Assembly: GCA_964017125.1 (NCBI GenBank)
Contig: OZ024907.1
Span: 23,495,250 to 23,559,249, forward strand
Reading direction: 5' to 3'
DNA length: 64,000 bases
Origin: Flabesymbios commensalis
Lineage: Eukaryota; Annelida; Polychaeta; Terebellida; Flabelligeridae
Part shown: positions 31,401-38,975 of the stretch, one piece after another
Layout: every line of letters begins with the position of its first letter
Numbering within the stretch: position 1 is the stretch's first letter
Position numbers and translations under genes: made by a program
Notes under the pieces: model-generated
The model's database searches: none
Told to the model about the DNA's origin: nothing
What the model saw: only the letters and a program-made list of their open reading frames with translations

Positions 31401-31999
31401 CAATCACTCGGCGTGTTGTGTTGTGTTTAGTCGTATGTGGTCGTGTTTGGGCGTAATCGTACCTGCGGGATAGTGCGGATGAATGCGTTGCAGATTAATT
31501 TAAAAAAAGGTTTCATACCGAGTTAGGCGTGTTACGGCGTAGGAGATTTTCCGCCAGTGGGACTGGCCCTTTAGAAGGGCGTCGTACTTTGAACTGTAGC
31601 GAGTGTAGCGATGGTGGTGGAAGGAATAAACGGTAAATTATATATTTTAACTTGTCTCCTTGGTTCTTTCCTTTATAACATCCTGGACATTTAGGATTCT
31701 GGCCCCTGAGGAAGACCAATACATTTATGTTAACAAAATATTAAGCTGATTTTTTGCCTATAGCACTCAAACAACCTAAAGCCGGGCCTCGGAGCTCGGG
31801 AAATCCTGTTTTAGTTTATAATAACATGACATAATTATCCTATACCTGTGTTACACGTCATGTGCTTTTGTTGTGATAGCCATTCTCTGAGGGTCTGTAC
31901 AGCTCCCAATCTTTCGTTTGGATCTTCATTTAGCTCTTTCTTAGCTTTAGCCAATGTGACTGGATCCAGTCCACACACGTAATCTGTGCTATCCGCCAT
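10268..31999 (-). CDS. CRAL-TRIO domain lipid-transfer protein (alpha-TTP/clavesin/CRALBP-like), 7 exons
   Basis: Seven minus-strand exons (31999-31846, 16045-15886, 15709-15648, 15414-15215, 13735-13625, 10818-10695, 10407-10268) total 951 bases: 316 codons plus stop, with no internal stop. All introns are GT-AG, phases 1, 2, 1, 0, 0, 1. The protein has a CRAL-TRIO N-terminal helical domain (about residues 12-80; LLRILRASKF at 56-65). The Sec14-like lipid pocket follows (about 105-255), with QVSGIRIIGDTSGFTL, FPIRLKGIHMYNH and ITLHGNSLESIYKIFPKSILP. Members of this family carry hydrophobic ligands such as tocopherol, retinoids or phosphoinositides in the cytosol or on endosomes; the ligand here cannot be told. 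The usual EYGG after ILP is EYVP here. Length fits the family (about 280-350). Two further family traces in the window point to a tandem cluster. No signal peptide or membrane segment. Intron 1 is about 15.8 kb and full of transposons. Confidence 0.93.
10695..10818 (-). CDS. CRAL-TRIO gene, exon 6
   Basis: Acceptor TTGTAG|ATTACC, donor ATCATAG|GTGAGT, residues 230-270 plus one base. ITLHGNSLESIYKIFPKSIL then PAEY matches the C-terminal 'I-x-x-HG-x-x-x-x-x-L-x-x-x-x-P-x-x-x-LP-x-E-[YF]-GG' block, but the GG pair is replaced by VP. Confidence 0.94.
10948..11080 (+). mobile_element. 5'-truncated LINE relic (3' end only)
   Basis: Matches the extreme 3' end of the LINE at 16888-24240. Shared words are TTAGTAATATGCTTAGCAAA and CTGTTTTCAAACCT, in the same order as at 24195-24245, preceded by ACGACGA-AAAT. 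This is a dead-on-arrival copy of the same family lying in intron 6. Confidence 0.75.
11205..11540. repeat. Degenerate AT-rich tandem duplication, ~165 bp period
   Basis: The run TATTATTTCG-ATTAT--TGCAT, then AAATGGGCT, then GGATATTC-GTAT occurs at about 11218-11300 and again at 11390-11480, with a weaker third start after 11490. Two overlapping open frames here come from this low-complexity repetition and are not genes. Confidence 0.5.
11737..13092. mobile_element. Non-autonomous TIR element with TA target duplication
   Basis: Ends are TATGGGTAAAACC then AAAAATTGGGGTAA at the left and the exact inverse at the right (13064-13092). TA flanks at 11735-11736 and 13093-13094. About 1356 bp with no transposase frame. 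The interior repeats the word CTACTCCGTTCC / GGTAACGGAGTAG in both orientations at about 12331, 12483, 12499, 12523, 12690, 12717 and 12889. It lies in intron 5 of the CRAL-TRIO gene. The superfamily (Tc1/mariner-like) is inferred from the TA duplication only. Confidence 0.8.
13625..13735 (-). CDS. CRAL-TRIO gene, exon 5
   Basis: Exactly 37 codons between acceptor TATCCAG|GGAAC and donor GAAAGG|GTAAGT, residues 193-229. GTFPIRLKGIHMYNHGALIE matches the family's 'S-[FY]-P-[VIL]-[RK]-x-K-x-I-H-x-x-N' block. It continues LKQFMTKKGRER, equivalent to 'KPFLTEKIKERI' in alpha-TTP. Confidence 0.94.
14527..14634. repeat. Near-perfect 108-bp palindrome (foldback MITE)
   Basis: CCCAGTAAACACAAAACATT ... 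GTTTGCTGGG: the two halves are inverse copies that also share TTGTATGAC, ATGCAATG and the central GTTGGGCC / GGACCACC. Very short foldback element with CCCAG...CTGGG ends. Sits directly beside a second hairpin of related sequence. Confidence 0.75.
14649..14749. repeat. Second 101-bp imperfect palindrome
   Basis: CTCAAAC-A--CATT ... AATGTTGGTTCAATG, GGCCAGCGTC then inverse GACGCTGGCC ... CGTTTGAG. It shares the GTTGGGCC-(A/C)-GCGTC core with the hairpin at 14527-14634, so the two are probably related foldback units in tandem. Confidence 0.65.
15215..15414 (-). CDS. CRAL-TRIO gene, exon 4
   Basis: Acceptor AACAAG|GTGCTC, donor CATACAT|GTAAGT. Encodes residues 127-192 (residue 126 is split). 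It contains TMGAVTFGLLSHILSDENVQ, then SGIRIIGDTSGFTLAHQNFL, matching the core 'NGI-x-x-I-x-D-x-x-G' strand of the lipid pocket, and KKFFQLIH. Confidence 0.94.
15438..15532. repeat. (CAGG/CAGA)n microsatellite
   Basis: GCAGTCAGGCAGGCAGTCAG and following variants of a CAGGCAGA word, in intron 3 close to the exon 4 acceptor. Confidence 0.85.
15648..15709 (-). CDS. CRAL-TRIO gene, exon 3
   Basis: Only 62 bases. Acceptor TTGTAG|AGCATG, donor AACATGG|GTAAGG. Encodes residues 106-125, ACVLLPGRLPDGCRVLFINM, the first strand of the lipid-binding domain (compare G-x-x-x-x-LPG-x-D-x-x-GRRV in relatives). Too short to show as an open frame. Confidence 0.9.
15886..16045 (-). CDS. CRAL-TRIO gene, exon 2
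   Basis: Acceptor ATTGCAG|AAACG, donor ACCGG|GTATGT. Completes residue 52 and encodes 53-104, ending two bases into residue 105. TTWLLRILRASKFSQLKSRE is the classic 'LLRFLRARKF' helix of the CRAL-TRIO N-terminal domain, followed by VIPSWLEEYD. Confidence 0.93.
16046..16887. other. Start of intron-1 sequence; nothing recognised
   Basis: Intron sequence between exon 2 and the first LINE. Two overlapping minus-strand frames (16281-16512) have no recognisable motif. Confidence 0.5.
17474..19558. mobile_element. 2.1-kb TIR element, TTA target duplication (PIF/Harbinger-like), inside LINE ORF1
   Basis: Ends GGGACGCACCATTTGATTTC then TGGGGGGG at the left, and the exact inverse at the right (ending GTGCGTCCC). 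TTA occurs at 17471-17473 and 19559-19561. Removing the element and one TTA restores the LINE reading frame, which fixes both borders. No transposase frame found. It is interrupted by another TIR element (17859-19169), so its own length is about 770 bp. A TTA duplication and GGG-starting ends suit PIF/Harbinger; that is an inference. Confidence 0.85.
17859..19169. mobile_element. 1.3-kb TIR element, TA target duplication, nested in the previous element
   Basis: GAGCGGGTTCGGGTATTTCC at the left, its inverse ending ACCCGAACCCGCTC at the right; TA at 17857-17858 and 19170-19171. No transposase frame. The interior repeats GAACACC / ATACCCGAA / TCGAACACCCA words. This is the innermost level of a three-level nest: TIR element in TIR element in LINE. 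Confidence 0.85.
20508..21035 (+). pseudogene. LINE ORF1 SGNH-esterase domain, disrupted by an inverted duplication
   Basis: Pieces in order: MGKTTIISSSLGAGIGIRFK (SSL, the nucleophile block), DSDKLVFLCGTNDLANNT (GTND block), then after an 84-bp inverted duplication GLPLRWDKPEINDSILNLNA and YSVDKLHLNNQGKD (the D-x-x-H block). SGNH esterase domains occur in ORF1 of CR1- and L2-like LINEs. The blocks are in different frames and the middle of the domain is replaced by the inverted copy. Confidence 0.75.
20603..20780. repeat. 84-bp inverted duplication with 10-bp spacer
   Basis: 20603-20686 and 20697-20780 are inverse copies with one mismatch (TTTTCC versus TTTTTC), separated by 20687-20696. The left arm encodes the GTND block of the LINE esterase in the correct sense; the right arm is the same DNA flipped. 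A polymerase snap-back, or an assembly foldback, would give this pattern. Confidence 0.9.
21035..22128 (+). pseudogene. LINE apurinic-like endonuclease domain
   Basis: Family motifs in order: NILSWNIRG, VCLVEN (catalytic Glu), GVVYAPP, FLCGDFNAHTS, SFTYYNRNGKSVIDYML, ESDHYPIEF. This is the exonuclease-endonuclease-phosphatase fold that nicks target DNA for target-primed reverse transcription. One frameshift lies near 21270, between the frames of the VCLVEN and GVVYAPP parts. The domain's stop at 22126-22128 is followed by AAAA and by reading that continues in other frames. Confidence 0.85.
22150..24229 (+). pseudogene. LINE reverse transcriptase and C-terminal zinc-finger region
   Basis: RT blocks in several frames: KGKASRIDGIPIELY, DDWAQGLIYPVHKKG, NYRKVSLIPSHAKVFESVLE, YIDLTKAFDYLNRD, a GP-block beside an expanded G run (22915-22926), and LLFADDIVLFSE with the FADD catalytic Asp pair (about 23035). 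After RT come KYKYLGLWCSKN, LTPKLSLKVFQAQIEPILMY and a C-terminal finger ICQRCTSN ... EIHFLITCSYF. The reading is broken by several stops and shifts. Confidence 0.85.
24286..24826. repeat. Minisatellite, ~76-90 bp unit, six to seven copies, after the LINE 3' UTR
   Basis: The unit contains CTGGTGATTCCTCTAATCATC, ATGAAATCATCCATG and ACCACTGTGGTATCAGCGAC. It repeats with minor variants and one extra CTGAGACCT insertion (near 24560). It begins about 50 bases after the sequence shared with the truncated relic at 10948-11080, so it may be part of this LINE's 3' tail or of the target. Confidence 0.9.
24827..26499. other. Intronic sequence with diverged 'AAGATGGC' repeat
   Basis: No gene. 24960-25150 resembles 7015-7130 (CAAGATGGCGTCCAAGATG then GGCCGCCAGCGTATTGTCATA), with further CAAGATGGCC and CAAGATGGATG words at 25111 and 25325. 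Open frames at 25705-26107 show no motif. Confidence 0.5.
26500..27780 (-). repeat. Dispersed repeat, copy 1 (carries the empty site of the 1084-bp array)
   Basis: Read on the minus strand, this 1.28-kb stretch matches 51515-52011 followed directly by 56837-57650. Shared words include ATGAGAATCTA, GCCTCG and CACGTTGTGAATAAA, and the block ATTATCCTCATTCAACTTA. At the point where copy 2 is interrupted, this copy reads GAGATACAATTAGACG without the array (about 27252-27268). The class of the repeat is unknown; no coding capacity was seen. Confidence 0.8.
27800..27945. other. Short GC-richer stretch with a hairpin
   Basis: CCGTGCGGTAACACCGCACG (27808-27827) is a near-perfect stem with a short loop. 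The stretch that follows (GTCGGGACAGTCACTGTCGG) contains a second dyad. Function unknown. Confidence 0.4.
27960..28155. repeat. GC-rich repeat island 1
   Basis: Sharp rise in GC in an otherwise AT-rich intron, with palindromic words CGGGGCCCGGGCGG and GGGACCCGACCGGG and short CGGCAGGGCA repeats near 28090-28125. It shares these words with 29095-29460. The open frames here are GC-driven and have no domain. Confidence 0.6.
28245..28500 (+). mobile_element. Possible tRNA-derived SINE
   Basis: The head GATGGCTCATTAGGT resembles a tRNA A box and CCTCGAAGCCC about 45 bases later is B-box-like, followed by about 170 bases of unique body. No clear target duplication was found and no second copy is in the window, so the call is tentative. 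Confidence 0.4.
29095..29460. repeat. GC-rich repeat island 2
   Basis: GACCGGGACCCGCTCGGG, GGGGCCCGGGCGGATACC, GCCGGGGCCCGGGTTAC and CCGTCCGGGTCCCGTGCGGG. Same vocabulary as 27960-28155, with many self-complementary GGGCCC / CGGGACCCG words. Overlapping long frames on both strands are by-products of composition. Confidence 0.6.
29775..31355 (+). mobile_element. LINE fragment (Jockey/CR1-type RT), interrupted by a MITE
   Basis: Reads HYDHFKLKRSEAKAAFKLAR, YCRLTKLAYGQKAA, ILNGLSISKASGPDG then LSNKVLRECV. After the insertion at 30244-30667 it continues ISLAEPLSRLFNLSFSFGVF, SSWKLANVVPIH and YRTVSLLSNISKVTERIV. YFIDITKAFD (about 31003-31032) and VWHKGLLLKLRQFGVEG lie in shifted frames, then INAGVPQGSILGPVFF and LFADDTFML. 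It is cut off near 31355, before the C-terminal part, and lacks the endonuclease. Different family from the LINE at 16888. Confidence 0.85.
30244..30667. mobile_element. 424-bp MITE with TTA target duplication, inside a LINE
   Basis: GGGGGCTACCATTTAATATC then CAGGGGGGGG at the left; inverse CCCCCTGGATATTGAATGG then TGGCCCCC at the right. TTA flanks at 30241-30243 and 30668-30670. Removing the element and one TTA joins RECV to ISLAEP exactly as the RT family expects. The ends resemble those of the element at 17474-19558 (G-rich start, ACCATTT, then a run of G), so both probably belong to one PIF/Harbinger-like group. Confidence 0.85.
31356..31845. other. Intron sequence next to exon 1
   Basis: Contains a CG-rich stretch (GTGACGTGGCGTGTACGCC, then several GGCGT(A/G) words up to about 31545) of unknown origin. 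No exon recognised. Confidence 0.4.
31846..31999 (-). CDS. CRAL-TRIO gene, exon 1 (start codon)
   Basis: Starts ATGGCGGATAGC on the minus strand (start codon at 31999-31997) and encodes residues 1-51 plus one base. It contains DPVTLAKAKKELNEDPNERL and VQTLREWLSQQ, the amphipathic start of the CRAL-TRIO N-terminal domain. Donor is ACACAG|GTATAG. The start is chosen because the decayed paralogous exon at 9828-9928 begins at the same ATG and no upstream in-frame start is needed. Confidence 0.92.
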
Positions 32000-32832
32000 G
32001 GCGATAATAAAAATATATTAATTAGGTAGAACTACACCTTGTATGTATTCTATAGCTACCTCATTAAGGTGGCTTACACACCACGAATGTCCTAATCCGG
32101 TAAGTGGCAAAGACCACTTCTTCACCTTTATATTAAAAAAAGTTGTATCTGCCACTCACAAAGGGGCAAATACCACCCTTTAATATAATGATGACTTGCT
32201 TTTTCTGTATTGATCTATTATACACATAACATATATTGCACCGTAGACTACCACTTGAAAAAATACATGTACGTTCATACATGTATGTATCACTTGAAGT
32301 ACATCGCTTATCGTTGGGTATTAAGTCCAAGGATTGAATCTGGTAAAAGTTTATCAGCATGTACTTACGTAATTAAGAAAAATGTAAATGATAAAACAAC
32401 GATTAAGAGCAGTTTAGGAGCTGTTCTCTTATTTTTTCTTTGTGTCATCTTTTCTTAGTTTGTCATCCATCTAATTTTTCTCACTTACACTTTCTATTAG
32501 TTTAGCTTTAATCGCACTCTAAGTTTCGATAATATAGCCCCAGAATGCACACATGCTTCGAACTATCCACCATTATCCGGCCACGGCACCCCAAACGTCA
32601 CACTAAAATTATTTGACGCACCAAATGCGATGTTGGCTAGGTGGCGAACGGGGTACATTAGCGTTATCATACTACAGTCACGGAAAATAAAAAGATACAT
32701 GAAACTAATTCCTTATCAAAAGATTTTTATACCACTGTCTTGTATGAGGTCTGGACTAGCCACACACAATTTTTTTACTCTGGATATTCATAGGAGGATT
32801 TTTAGCAGGGTAAAATCCAAAATGGCCGACTC
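32000..32832. other. Region upstream of the CRAL-TRIO gene
   Basis: Holds the 5' UTR and presumably the promoter of the minus-strand gene starting at 31999. No TATA box or other element could be placed with confidence. No coding segment recognised. Confidence 0.4.
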
Positions 32833-33950
32833 TCACACAGAAATAACATAGGGAGTGATAAGAATCATCAATTTGTTTACAAATGTATTGGAAGTAGTTT
32901 GACAATAAATGAACAACATGAAAAAAAAAAAAATGGCCGTCAAAATCATAGATATTACATTTTTCGCCTGTCCGTATTTTAAATCAAGATAATTCAGTAT
33001 ACAACGTGTAGCTGCCCGTTTACTATATACTAATGCTTCTATGCAATTAAATGGAGACCAAACTGTAGAAGAGTATTCAAGGTTACTGCGAACAAGTGCA
33101 CTGTACAAGTCAGATGTAACATTTATAGCAGCTTTGTAACCAAAATAACGTTTTATTATCCCCATCATTCTGTTGCATTAAGATACTTATATATTTATAT
33201 GGGAATTCGATGACAAGCCACTAGTAACAGAAACACCAATATCCGTCATACATTGCAAACTGGAAACTGCAAACTGGTGGTATATTGTTATATAGTACAA
33301 GTACAAAAAAAACGTGACATAAAACTGTACTTGATTCTGCAACGTTTTCCATAATCATATAAACTATTTAGCTCATTCCGAAATAATTGACAGTAATCAT
33401 ATATGACTTTCCTGTGACATGTTGCATCATCAGCAAATAAACTCAATTTACTAGCGCCTTCAACCTTAGGCATATAAATAATAAATAACAAAAATAACAG
33501 CGGATCGAACCTCGTGGAACGCTAGATGGAAAATCTAACTAGCTTGATTCCACACCCTCTGACCATTAAAAGCTTACATGTTTACTTTGCGAAGAAACAG
33601 TGTGATAAAGAGCTTTACGGAAATCTAAATATGAACCAATTTTATGGTAAACATCAATTAGTTAGGGTCTGCAAGATTTTCCTTTTAGTAATCCATGTTG
33701 TTCAGAGCAAATCATGTTATTGGTAATTATACTAACAGGGCTGTGAATACACTTTTCCATCACTTTTAACACAATACTTAATAACGAAACTGATCTATAA
33801 TTAGAAACAGCACCCCTTACACTTTTTTATGAGTAGTTATACCGCTGGATAATTTCCAAAAAGTGGGAACTTTAGACTGTTCCATACTTAAATTAAATAA
33901 AGTCACCAGAGAAGGATCCATTTCCTTAGCACATATGTTAAACAATGATG
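32833..33950 (-). mobile_element. Degenerate LINE RT fragment
   Basis: On the minus strand: SLFNICAKEMDPSLVTLFNL and KVPTFWKLSSGITTHKK, then YRSVSLLSIVLKVMEKCI. Next LSLFADDATCHRKVIYDYCQ (FADD box, about 33430), then AALVRSNLEYSSTVW-like text (YSALVRSNLEYSSTVWSPFN) and GIIKRYFGYKAA. Reverse transcriptase of the Jockey/CR1 group in several frames, truncated at its 5' end near 33950, where it meets another LINE head to head. Confidence 0.7.
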
Positions 33951-33954
33951 CAGA

Positions 33955-36900
33955 TGCTATATTTATTTGTGGAGATCTTAATGCTCGCTGTGGAAACGGT
34001 ATTGACACGTAATAAGATGACACTGATATACCAGAACGTCATGTCTTGGATACATGTACCGTAAATCTGTATGGTGAAAAATTAATTGACTTTGTAAGAG
34101 ATATGACGTTGTGTATAGTAAATAGTCGCGTGTCACCAGAGAAAGATAATTATACATCCATTTCAAATCGTGGTGGATCAGTGGTGGATTATATTTTGAC
34201 CCAACAACATTTCTTGTCAAACTGTGATGATTTTGCTGTACATACAGTGACAGATCTAATAGAGCAGTTCAACCTGCAATATTACGTAAGCTCATCCAGT
34301 AAACCACCCGACCACTCTGTGTTATGGATTAACTTATCATTGCCTGGCTATTCACAAAGAGTTGACGAACCAGTCAGACGTGACCAACCACCGGACCACC
34401 TGAGTCAGAATAACACAGACAATATTAATTCCCGTCACTTCACTAAATTTATGTACAATGGCGATAAACATGAATTCATGAACAATAACTCATGGCTATC
34501 TAAAACGCAGGATATATTAGATCATATAAAGATATTAGAAACACAGTGTGATGTGGATAAGATGTATGATAATTTATGTACACATATATTTTCAGAGCTG
34601 GATATTTTTTATACAAAAATAGACTCTCGTAGAAGTGTTCGTAGACGACACAAACACTCTGAGCCCTACTGGGATAACGAATTGGGTCATCTTTGAAAAT
34701 GTATGCGTGAAAAAGAAAAATGTTACTTGAAATGTACTGGCTCAAATCGGGCTAAGTTGAACCTACATAAGGAATTTAAATTATCGAGATACAACATTGA
34801 TAAGAGTCTCCGCCAGAAAGAGCGTATCTATAATAGAAAAAAAATTGCTGAAATCGATCACTTTAAGGGGAACAATCCAACTGAGTTTTGGAAACTGGTA
34901 AACAACCTTGTCCCGAAAAGAAATAAAAATATACCGTGTAAAGTTCGCAAAGGGGATACATTTGTGACTGAACCATCCGAGGTGTTAGATGTATGGGCCA
35001 GTGAATTCAGTTCCCTGTATAATAATCCATCTGAAGTTAATGGAGATATCGATGTCGAATTTAGGGATAGATGCAAAGAACATGTGTCCCGTATTGAATG
35101 TGAAATGAAACAATCAAATGATAGTATATATTTCCTAAACGAAAAAATAGGTTTTCATGAAGTCGAAAAAGCAATAAAGGGATTAAAACATAACAAAGCA
35201 TGCGGAATCGATGGTATACCAAATTATGTTCTAAAAGAACCTGCATTTTAAACTCTACTTTGGGCCATTGTAGCAAAATGTTTTGACCAAGGTGTCGTAC
35301 CATCTATATGGCGACAGGCGGTAATCACGCCGATACCTAAAGGTAGAGATAAAGACATTTTTACACCATTAAACTACAGAGGTATAAGCTTGTTATCGAC
35401 TGTATCTGAAGTTTACTCGTCAATTTTAAATTCACGCCTATCCGAATACTTGGAAACATGCGGGGTTCCATGTGAAGAACAGAACGGATTTAGAAAAGGA
35501 AGATCATGCGAAGACCATGCATTCGTCCTCACTAATGTTATACAAGATCGAATTGATCAGCGAAAATCAACCTACGTCTCCTTCATTGATTTTGAAAAAG
35601 CATTCGACAGGATAAACCGTGACTTATTGCTCTATAAACTCATTATGAACGGTATTGATGGAAAATTTTATTTTGCTATAAAATCTTTATATTGTCAAAC
35701 ATCTTCGTGTGTGAAGCTTAATAATATATTATCTAGCTCTTTTAACACTATATCGGGAGTCTGACAGGGGGATAATTTATCCCGACTCTTTTTAATATTT
35801 TTATAAATGATTTATCGAACGAGCTAAAAACTCTTAATGTTGATGTACATATCGGTCCGGATATAATATTATCTCATCTTCTATACGCGGACGACTTAGC
35901 GTTAATAGCTGAAAGTGAAGCAGACTTGCAGGAATTGCTTAACTGCGTAAGTTCTTGGTGTCAGAAATGACACATTCGTATTAATGCCGGTAAATCAAAA
36001 ATTGTCCATTTTAGAAAAAGACTTGTAAATAAAACAACATTTAATTTTAAAGAAGGGCGGAATAAACTGGACATAGTTTTTGAATATAAGTACCTCGGTT
36101 TTATTTTTAACGAAAACATGGACCTCAAAATAAGTATAAACGATTTAAGCAGTAGAGCAGGAAGATCATTAGGATCATGTATTTCGAGGTTTAAATCAAT
36201 GAAAGATGTTGGATATAGAACATACACACAATTATATAATTCTATGGTGGTACCTATATCTGATTATTTTGCAGGAATTTGGGGAATTAGAAAGTTTGAA
36301 CAGTCAGATAAATTACAAAATAGGGCGATACGTTTCTTTTTAGGCTTGGGACCAAAAACACCAATTTGTGCTATGCAAGGGGACATGTAGACACATAATA
36401 AAAATTGTTAAATTATGGAACCGCATTTTTAAAATGGAACAATCAAGGCTGCCTTTTAAACTTTTAAAAAATCTGATACATAACAACGGCGGTTGGATTA
36501 AAAAAATAAGATCACTGTCAGAAGACTTTAACATTAATACAAATAATTACACACATATTCCTGTCTCTGTTGTAATGGATAAAATTAGACAGAAAGAACA
36601 AACAGAATGGAGAAACACCATAGCTTCCAAGCCAAAATTAAGAACTTTTGTAAAATTCAAATTAGTATATCAAACAGAATTGTATGTGTCTTCCTTTTTA
36701 CCTAAGAGCAAAAGATCATTACTGAGTCAATTTAGATGTGGCGTTTTACCATTGGCAACAGAGACAGGACGATATCGACAGATCCATAGTAATGAAAGAT
36801 ATTGTACTTTTTGTGACGAAAACGCAATAGAAGACGAAATTCATTTTTTATGTACCTGCAATTTTTATAGTAAGCTTAGAGATACACTTTTTCATAATAT

Positions 36901-37248
36901 TAATTCGATCGAACCCACTGTAGTAAATATTTCAGCCATGTCAGGAATTGATGTATTAACGTTTTTAATGAATGATAAATTTGTTAAATGTGTAGCTGAT
37001 TTCATTTCAAATGCCTGGTATAAACGGCAACATGCCTTATTTAACTAGCACACATTATATTGTTTTGCTTTTTATTATTATTATTATTTTTCAAGCTTAT
37101 ACTACACCTTTGTATATATTATGTATGTATAGTGACTAATAAGTCCTCGAGGGCTGGGTACTTCATTTAACAATATTCCATGTTCCCATGTATTTGTTGC
37201 TATGTACATGTCACTGAAATAAACAATATCTATCTATCTATCTATGTA
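33955..37248 (+). mobile_element. LINE (EN-RT), 5'-truncated, with (TATC)n tail
   Basis: Begins within the endonuclease (AIFICGDLNARCGNG, SISNRGGSVVDYILT, PDHSVLW). RT region: KGLKHNKACGIDGIPNYVLK, IWRQAVITPIPKGRD, LNYRGISLLSTVSEVYSSIL, NGFRKGRSCEDHAF, FIDFEKAFDRINRD, QGDNLS, LLYADDLALIAESEADLQEL, KYLGFIFN. The C-terminal part (36368-37048) ends with the finger CTFCDENAIEDEIHFLCTC. A 3' UTR of about 180 bases follows, then TATCTATCTATC. Broken by stops near 34015, 34694, 35249, 35762 and 35968 and by frameshifts near 35790 and 36385. Confidence 0.88.
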
Positions 37249-38975
37249 TTAAACTGTCGTGTTTCTCTACACCAATGAATCTTTGACAATACCATAATTA
37301 TGTCTACTCTACATCTATAACCTTACTTATAAGAGCTATAATATTAATATTGAGCACATTGTAAAATCATCAAAAGAACGATGAGACACATCGTGGTATG
37401 TTTATCTTGTAATGTAATATATGTAATGAACATGTTTTTATGCTAGGCTATGGTTTACAGGTTCGAATGCCAGTCGTTTCGGCCCCTTTCCTGTTCGGCC
37501 CCTTTCCCGTTCGGCCTCTTATCCGTTCGGCCCCTTAGTATACCTTAGTAGTCATCAGGTCAGAGGTGTCGTGAGTGACATGGCATGTTGACCTGTTCGG
37601 CCCCCACCAACGATCACCTGCCCAGCCCTGTGTTATGAGCCTAGCTGGGAGTGTGAGTTCACAAGTGCGCTAATAGTAATACACAAGCTGTCCAGCACGC
37701 TATAGCCTCTTGTAAGTGAGATGACCTGTTCGGCCCCCATCAGCGATAGCCTGTTCGCCCCTCAGTCCAGCACGCTACCTCTCGGTCACGGAGGCTCCCC
37801 ACAATACTGACTTTCACACGTGGATGGGGAGGCCAACCCTGTACAACAAGTAACAAGTAACAAGTATTTATTGCTGATGGTTCCTGTGTGCGGAACATGA
37901 CAAAAGAGCCAGGAAAGCGCTGGCGCCAAATAATACAATACAGTGCATATTATAATTCTATTTACAATTGTAATGATTTATACAAGAATCAGTGGATTAG
38001 ATGTTATTATTCATTGTTAAGAACACTTTAAAACTTTGCGATAATCACTTTCACGAATAAACTTAACTGCAGTACATTATTATAATCGTTTTGTTTGAAT
38101 AATTGTTCCAGTTGAATAGTGGAAGGTCTTTTCCAGAAGTACAGATGACACAAGTTGAGTTGTTAACAGAGCGATACCTCGGAGAAGGTGAGTGTTTACT
38201 ACGTGCAGATGACAACTGGTGAGTTGTGAGGGCTGGAGTGAAAGCTTGGAATGAAACTGTGAGTGATAGATTGGTAAGCTGTGAACTCGCTTACCAATAA
38301 AAACTAGGTACTTCAACTCAATATAATTTGTATAATATAAATGTAAGAAAGAGCTGATGTATATTTAAAAATAGTTGTTTCAAAATATATGAAATGATAA
38401 TAATCGCGACAATGTCTACACACGCGATAATCTGATCGTGCTTAAAGGTGAAATGACCTGCTTCATTTGTTTACAAATTGTTAATTATTGTATAATTTTA
38501 TAAGATTCACAGATAAGTAATTATGTTTAAGGCCTATATAAACCCTCATAATATTATATCAGTTCTAGTTTCCAACGCGATAGACCTGTTCATTATAGGG
38601 GCCGAACGGGTAGTAAATTGAACTAACATTGGAAAGGTTGTTCTAAAACTGGACTTTTTGATTTTTTTTTCTAGTTTGTTCTAGGGCTGGGGCTGAACAT
38701 AATTAAGGATAAACAATTTTAATGATTAGGTTATATGTTATCTGGTATTATTCCGGCCTGTTTTCACAATGCAGGCCTGAGAGCAGAAGAGCAGCCATAT
38801 AGGTGGTGAATTCATACCACTACACGCTTATCTGAGATAATTTTGAAAACGACCGATAAAATATGTCCTCAATAATTCTGGAAAAGGCCATCTACTAGAA
38901 TGAAAAACTTATGAACGATAGAAATTCTGATTAATAAATATACACAAAAAAGATCATTACATATTCTAACATATG
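37249..38975. other. Intergenic stretch with GTTCGGCCCC words and repeat remnants
   Basis: Words GTTCGGCCCCTTTCC recur at about 37476, 37493, 37509, 37524, 37592 and 37728, and inverted at 38598 (GGGGCCGAACGGGTAG). The arrangement suggests an old element with inverted ends, but no borders could be fixed. On the minus strand near 37845-37885 the sequence reads AATAAATACTTGTTACTTG, like a LINE 3' tail. No host gene recognised. Confidence 0.4.
37782..37840 (-). mobile_element. SINE fragment (second tRNA-like monomer)
   Basis: Minus strand CCCATCCACGTGTGAAAGTC then AGTATTGTGGGGAGCCTCCG and TGACCGAGAGGTAGCG, equal to 6453-6513 of the SINE at 6349-6660. Only this middle part is present. Confidence 0.75.
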
